This document shows positions 60,101-64,000 of a stretch of DNA of 64,000 bases, in pieces. The translations under genes were made by a program, and so were the position numbers. Where the stretch lies: contig NC_068571.1 in NCBI RefSeq assembly GCF_025698545.1, forward strand, positions 48,393,733-48,457,732, written 5' to 3'. The first letter of the stretch is position 1. Each line of letters starts with the position of its first letter. The notes below the pieces were generated by a model. That model made no database searches and had not been told where the DNA came from. It worked only from the letters and a program-made list of their open reading frames with translations. Origin of the DNA: Gossypium raimondii (taxonomy: Eukaryota; Streptophyta; Magnoliopsida; Malvales; Malvaceae).

Positions 60101-63100
60101 CTGTAAAAAGTAGACTTCCTCAATTTTTTGGGGTGGGATGTCAATTGGTGGGTTAAATTTGCCTGGATACTTGAGTATATTTGCTTGGAAAGATGTTATG
60201 TTGATTTCTCTATGAAAATGCTGGCTATTTATTTATTTTACTCAGAAAAGTGCTAGCTGTTCAATTTTTTGCAGTTATTTGTTGTTTAGTTTTTCGATTA
60301 TGCTCATATTGTTCTTGCTTAGTTCTTATTATTTATTTATATTAGCACTTCTGGATACTGCAGTGGGAGAATGTAACCAACACTGTTTGGTGGCAAGATT
60401 TTCCGCGTAGAAGGGAACCTGATTATTTGTCTCTCTTTTCAATTTCTTATGGAGAAATGAATAATTCAAGATCTGACTTCGCTGCTCTGCTAGCTGGCTT
60501 TATGGCATCTCTTATTGTTGATGTACCTGGTCAGTCTCATTGGATTGTTGAGTTGACTAATTATGACTTTACCAATGCTATGGGATACCTGGTTGCTTCT
60601 GTACCTGGAATGCATTCAGACAGAGCATTGAAGGTATCGTAACCCACACATTTAACACTCTTCCATTCTTATTTTGTTCCGTGAAGTGGACTCTTGAATG
60701 CTAAGCTGGCTCACCTTTTTTAATATTGTTTTGACTATTTCCTTGTATAAAATATGAATTGGAATATATGGCATTCATAAAGTATTGCTTCAATCTTAAG
60801 ATGGAGGTAGGTTTTTGGTGTTTGTGTGACGAGCTAGTCCTTGGTGTTTTACATGTATTTTATATTAGGTTCAATGATAGGAAGAAGCCTTGTTTTCTAT
60901 CATTTCAGGCTAATCAGATAACACCCTCATCATTGGATGCGAAGTTCCTTGGTCTGGTTGAAGCGTCTGTGGTTGGTTTAAGCCACCTTTTTCGCACTAC
61001 AGCAGACAGGAATGGTGCACAACTTAAGAAACTGGCGCTCTTTCTTGGCAAAACTTGTGAAAACACAAATGGGATGTTAAATGTTGTTTTGAGAAGAAAC
61101 ACAAACATCCCTGCGGATGAGAATGCTGTGAGTGTTCTTGTTCCTAACCCTGATAAAATATCTTCAGGAGGTAAATTTCTGATAACTTGATTTAGACTTT
61201 GGACCATTTAAAAGTTAGTGCATGAGATACACTTTACATAGTATGGATGTATCAGTAGTTCCGTGGTTTAGTTACTTTAAAAAGAACTGAAACTAGTGGC
61301 TGCTTCATAGTTGAGATCATCTTTATTTATCGGAAACCGTGTGGATATGGAGTTATGTTGCTAACATATTTATTGTTTACTGAGATTTGGTACTTTTATA
61401 GACTTCAAAGTTTCATCTTAGCTACCACCATCATGAACTTGTATAATTGTTGTAACTGTTTGGGGTTAACACAGCCATTTGTTGCTAATGCCCTTTTCCC
61501 CTCATTATGTTTCTTGTTGTGGCTGGCATAGATTGCATTCAACTTGGTTTTCTGCCGCGGAATGTCGCAAAATGGGTTTCTCCGTTATGGGATATTGGAT
61601 TTTTTGAATTTCATGGATATGTATGTCGTGAAGAAGCCCTTACAGCTACATTTGGTGGGAACAACAAGAAAGTACAGTTGATACTGCATGTGTTACAGGC
61701 ATGGTATTTTGGCTATTTATTTGAGATGCTATCATGTTATATAGCTTGTGGTATCACAGATGGTATCTGTTCTTATTTGTAATGAAGCTATTTAACATGT
61801 TTTGATTTGTGTAGGGGCCAAGTTTTTTAGATATGTCAAAAATGATGCAAGATCAAAATATTGCTGCATTATGCTCTCTCATTGCTTCAGTTCAGAGGTG
61901 TACAGGCCTTTGGCGACTTCAAGAGGTAATGAACTTAGTGGCTTCATTCCAAATTATAGTCATGTTTCTATGAATTTCATTTTGTGCGTTATTGTAATTC
62001 TAGACTGCTGGTGTTAATTATACGCCATTATTACTTATTATTGCAAATCTGCATTTCAAAATACAGTTTCATGCTGTATTTGTATGTTAAAACCACTAAA
62101 TGATTACTAGCACTTTTATAGTTGCTTGTTTCTACAATATTCAAGCTAGCAAAATGATTGTTGAATCTTCATTTCTGGTCAGTGTCTGAAATAAAAAACT
62201 TCCCTGCATTTTGGTAGATATAGTCATACGGAATGAAATAATTAATCGTATGATGTATCTCTATGAGGTTATATTACTTGGAAACATTTGATAATTATCT
62301 TAAAATCTCTTTTTTTTTTTCTCCTTTTTTTTATAGGTTTTAGGTCAATACAATTGGCCTGAATCACAAGAGTCTGATTTCATTTATGGTAACTTTTCTT
62401 CCCTTCAAAATGTAGCAACCTACTTGTCTTATTATTAGTTTTGTCTGATATATCTTTTGTTTTCAAGGTGCATCCTCAATTGGTTCATCTGTCAGTGCAC
62501 CATTTCTAGCTGCTTTTGCCGCATCTGTTGGAAAGAAGTCATCACAAATTTTTGATTCAGAGGAGTCTGATCCAGAGGTAACTTACATTGATTTGGTATT
62601 ATGCATGAAATGTTGAACATCATGCTCTTAAATATGTATGTACACACAGTAATATGGTGTTACTTGACAGTGGGGCTGCTGGACTACTAGTCAAGAATTG
62701 AGAAATCCATCCATTAGAATTATTTTTCCCACTATTGAGCAGGTGAAAAATGCATGTTCTGGCATCTCTCCTTCAAGGCGAATTCTTTGCTTTTCAGAGG
62801 TAAGGTCTCTGTTACCGTGACCTCAGTGTGCAGCTTTTCTTGACAAGTGTTTAAATCCTGGGTTGACCAAAAGAACCATGATACATCTCCAACTTCATAT
62901 GAAAAGCATTACTAGTGGTAGAACATATGTTTCTTCCTTCCTAGAGTGCAAAGGTCTACCAAAACTATGGATTAGAACTCAGTACTTAAATGATCTAAAT
63001 CTAAATGGTTGGCAAAAGTCTGTTGACTTGGGACTATAAACTGATGGTCCAACAAATAGGGATATGTTAGTCTTCAAAAAGGTAATTTGTGTCAAGTTGT

Positions 63101-63973
63101 AACAACACACCTTGTCCCTATGTGTAACAGTTGTAATTTCCTGGATTTTTTTTTTCACACTTCTGTTAATCATACATTTCTTTGTTCAGAAAACATGGCA
63201 AAGATTGAGAAATGTGGGTATACTACATGATGCAATTCCTTCTCCCTCGAATAGAGTAGGGCATCCAATGCACGTAAAGGTAATTTATCTGCTTTTTGAA
63301 TGATCAGAAAATTTCTTGAACAAACAATTCAAACATCTGGAGCCTGTTTATATTAGCATTGTTTCTTCACATTGCCAAATGCTTGCACAATTCAATATTT
63401 TTAGGGGAAAAGGTTAATGAATAAAATGCAAATTCCAAGCAGGTGGCACGGAGGCGCTTCTGGTCCAAGGCAAGCTCATCTTCATCTGGTTGGGTTTACT
63501 GTGGGTCTCATAATTTTAGTGCAGCTGCCTGGGGAAGACCTATTTCCAGTTCAGTTGGGATAAAAGCTAGTGGACTTGCTCAGACCAACTCCACTTCAAG
63601 GCTTCACGTCTGTAACTATGAACTTGGTATCATATTTGTATTTCCTCCAATGGAGACCAAGTGCATTGCTAACCAAAATAGAACGAAGTTGGATGATGTT
63701 GCCTTACCATTTATTGTGCCTGCACCAAAATACGGGCCAAAAGACAGACCAGCAACAGCACAGGCTATGAGGGAGGCATTAGCTGAACTTTCAGAACGAG
63801 AAGCAAAGAGCCTTGCAGAAGTAGAAATTACAGAAAATATGACGGAAGAGGTATCAGATGAAGACGACGAGGAAGTAAACGAAGCAACTAATTATGTCGT
63901 AGAGGAGAAAGAAGAAGATAAAACATATGCCGAGAAGCTCTGGAGCCAGGTTGACTCATCTCAGATTTCTTGA
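57138..63973 (+). CDS. TDP1B: FHA domain / tyrosyl-DNA phosphodiesterase-like protein (plant TDP1-beta type)
   Basis: Twelve exons: 57138-58534, 58830-58964, 59048-59192, 60364-60633, 60909-61170, 61532-61698, 61815-61925, 62337-62388, 62468-62577, 62671-62799, 63190-63279, 63443-63973, giving 1132 residues. The N-terminal FHA domain (about 42-190, core IGRANGS...SKQHC) binds phosphothreonine. The C-terminal half is a TDP1 phosphodiesterase with two HxK active-site motifs: HHPK at about 533-536, followed by VVITSANL, and HVK at 954-956, followed by GSHNFSAAAWG. The TDP1 family removes stalled topoisomerase I peptides from DNA ends. Between the domains is a low-complexity linker; the tail is acidic. 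Intron 6 appears to use a GC donor, and intron 3 holds a decayed copy of exon 3 plus a MITE (see findings). Syntenic with Arabidopsis At5g07400 (from memory). Activity of the divergent motifs is untested. Confidence 0.93.
59243..59472. mobile_element. Stowaway-like (Tc1/mariner) MITE in FHA-TDP1 intron 3
   Basis: A 230-bp element with terminal inverted repeats CTCCCTTCATCCTAATAAAC and the complement of ATTGGGACAGAGGGAG, the CTCCCTCYGTCCC-type ends of plant Stowaway elements. TA follows on the right (59473-59474); on the left the site reads CA. The parallel sequence at 59791-59800 has an uninterrupted TA, i.e. the empty site. Confidence 0.85.
59683..59960 (+). pseudogene. Decayed tandem copy of FHA-TDP1 exon 3 end plus intron start
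   Basis: Matches 59125-59640 without the MITE: exon part (GTATCGGTGCTGTCATTACT, GCTAATTTAGTGGCAAAACAG followed by GTAATTAC) and intron part (GTGATTTGATTTTTAAC, TTTAGTTACCTCAATGTTTT). The segment 59701-59751 has AG before it and GT after it, and would encode 17 residues in phase (ending VITNANLVAKQ). Upstream of it a one-base insertion and a stop have broken the older frame. Confidence 0.8.
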
Positions 63974-64000
63974 TCCAGCCTCAGCATCCATTAACCTGTA

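Noticed and set aside
63443..63973. Separate gene starting at 63443
   Set aside because: It begins with GTG directly after an AG acceptor and continues the second HxK motif of the FHA-TDP1 protein in phase.
1..64000. Search for CRISPR, operon or phage-like systems
   Set aside because: Introns, LTR elements, SINEs and plant gene families show plant nuclear DNA; no regularly spaced repeats with unique spacers or polycistronic gene groups are present.

Overview
The window is nuclear DNA of a eudicot plant. It is AT-rich, its genes are split by GT-AG introns, gene spacing is about 5-20 kb, and the gaps are filled with plant-type transposon relics. The retroelement ends (an LTR with a tRNA-iMet primer-binding site) and dispersed repeats look like those I associate with cotton and other Malvaceae. 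That species-level guess is recognition, not proof.

Layout. 1-493: end of a Ty1/copia retrotransposon (RNase H tail plus 3' LTR). 3699/4560-6613 (+): a SURNod19-type secreted protein. 12183-14929 (+): an EF-hand mitochondrial ATP-Mg/Pi carrier (APC/SCaMC). 23875-26868 (+): calnexin, with a perfect ER-stress element in its promoter. 34720-27889 (-): an 11-exon respiratory burst NADPH oxidase (RBOH), convergent with calnexin. 38870-39680: relic of a copia gag and its flank. 45751-49256: a rearranged gypsy-like LTR complex with a 124-bp direct duplication. 52534-52878 (+): a small single-exon plant protein of unknown function. 57138-63973 (+): a 12-exon FHA-TDP1 (tyrosyl-DNA phosphodiesterase-like) gene. 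I assembled all exon models by hand from splice signals and reading-frame continuity.

From memory, the order APC - calnexin - RBOH - FHA/TDP1 matches the Arabidopsis neighbourhood At5g07320-At5g07400. The SURNod19 - APC - calnexin part also matches its duplicate At5g61790-At5g61820. The window therefore looks like a conserved ancestral eudicot gene block. Three of the products bind calcium (carrier, calnexin, oxidase). That is suggestive of shared stress physiology but is not evidence of a functional cluster.

The rest is repeat biology. There are several families of short foldback elements with 9-10 bp target-site duplications (Mutator-like MITEs), many of them in RBOH introns. There is a tRNA-derived SINE family with one copy flanked by a 12-bp duplication, a Stowaway-type MITE, LINE and copia fragments, and simple repeats. 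No tRNA or rRNA gene and no new multigene system was found. The most unusual items are a decayed tandem copy of a TDP1 exon, which also preserves the empty site of a MITE, and the LTR/duplication complex near 48.4-49.3 kb.
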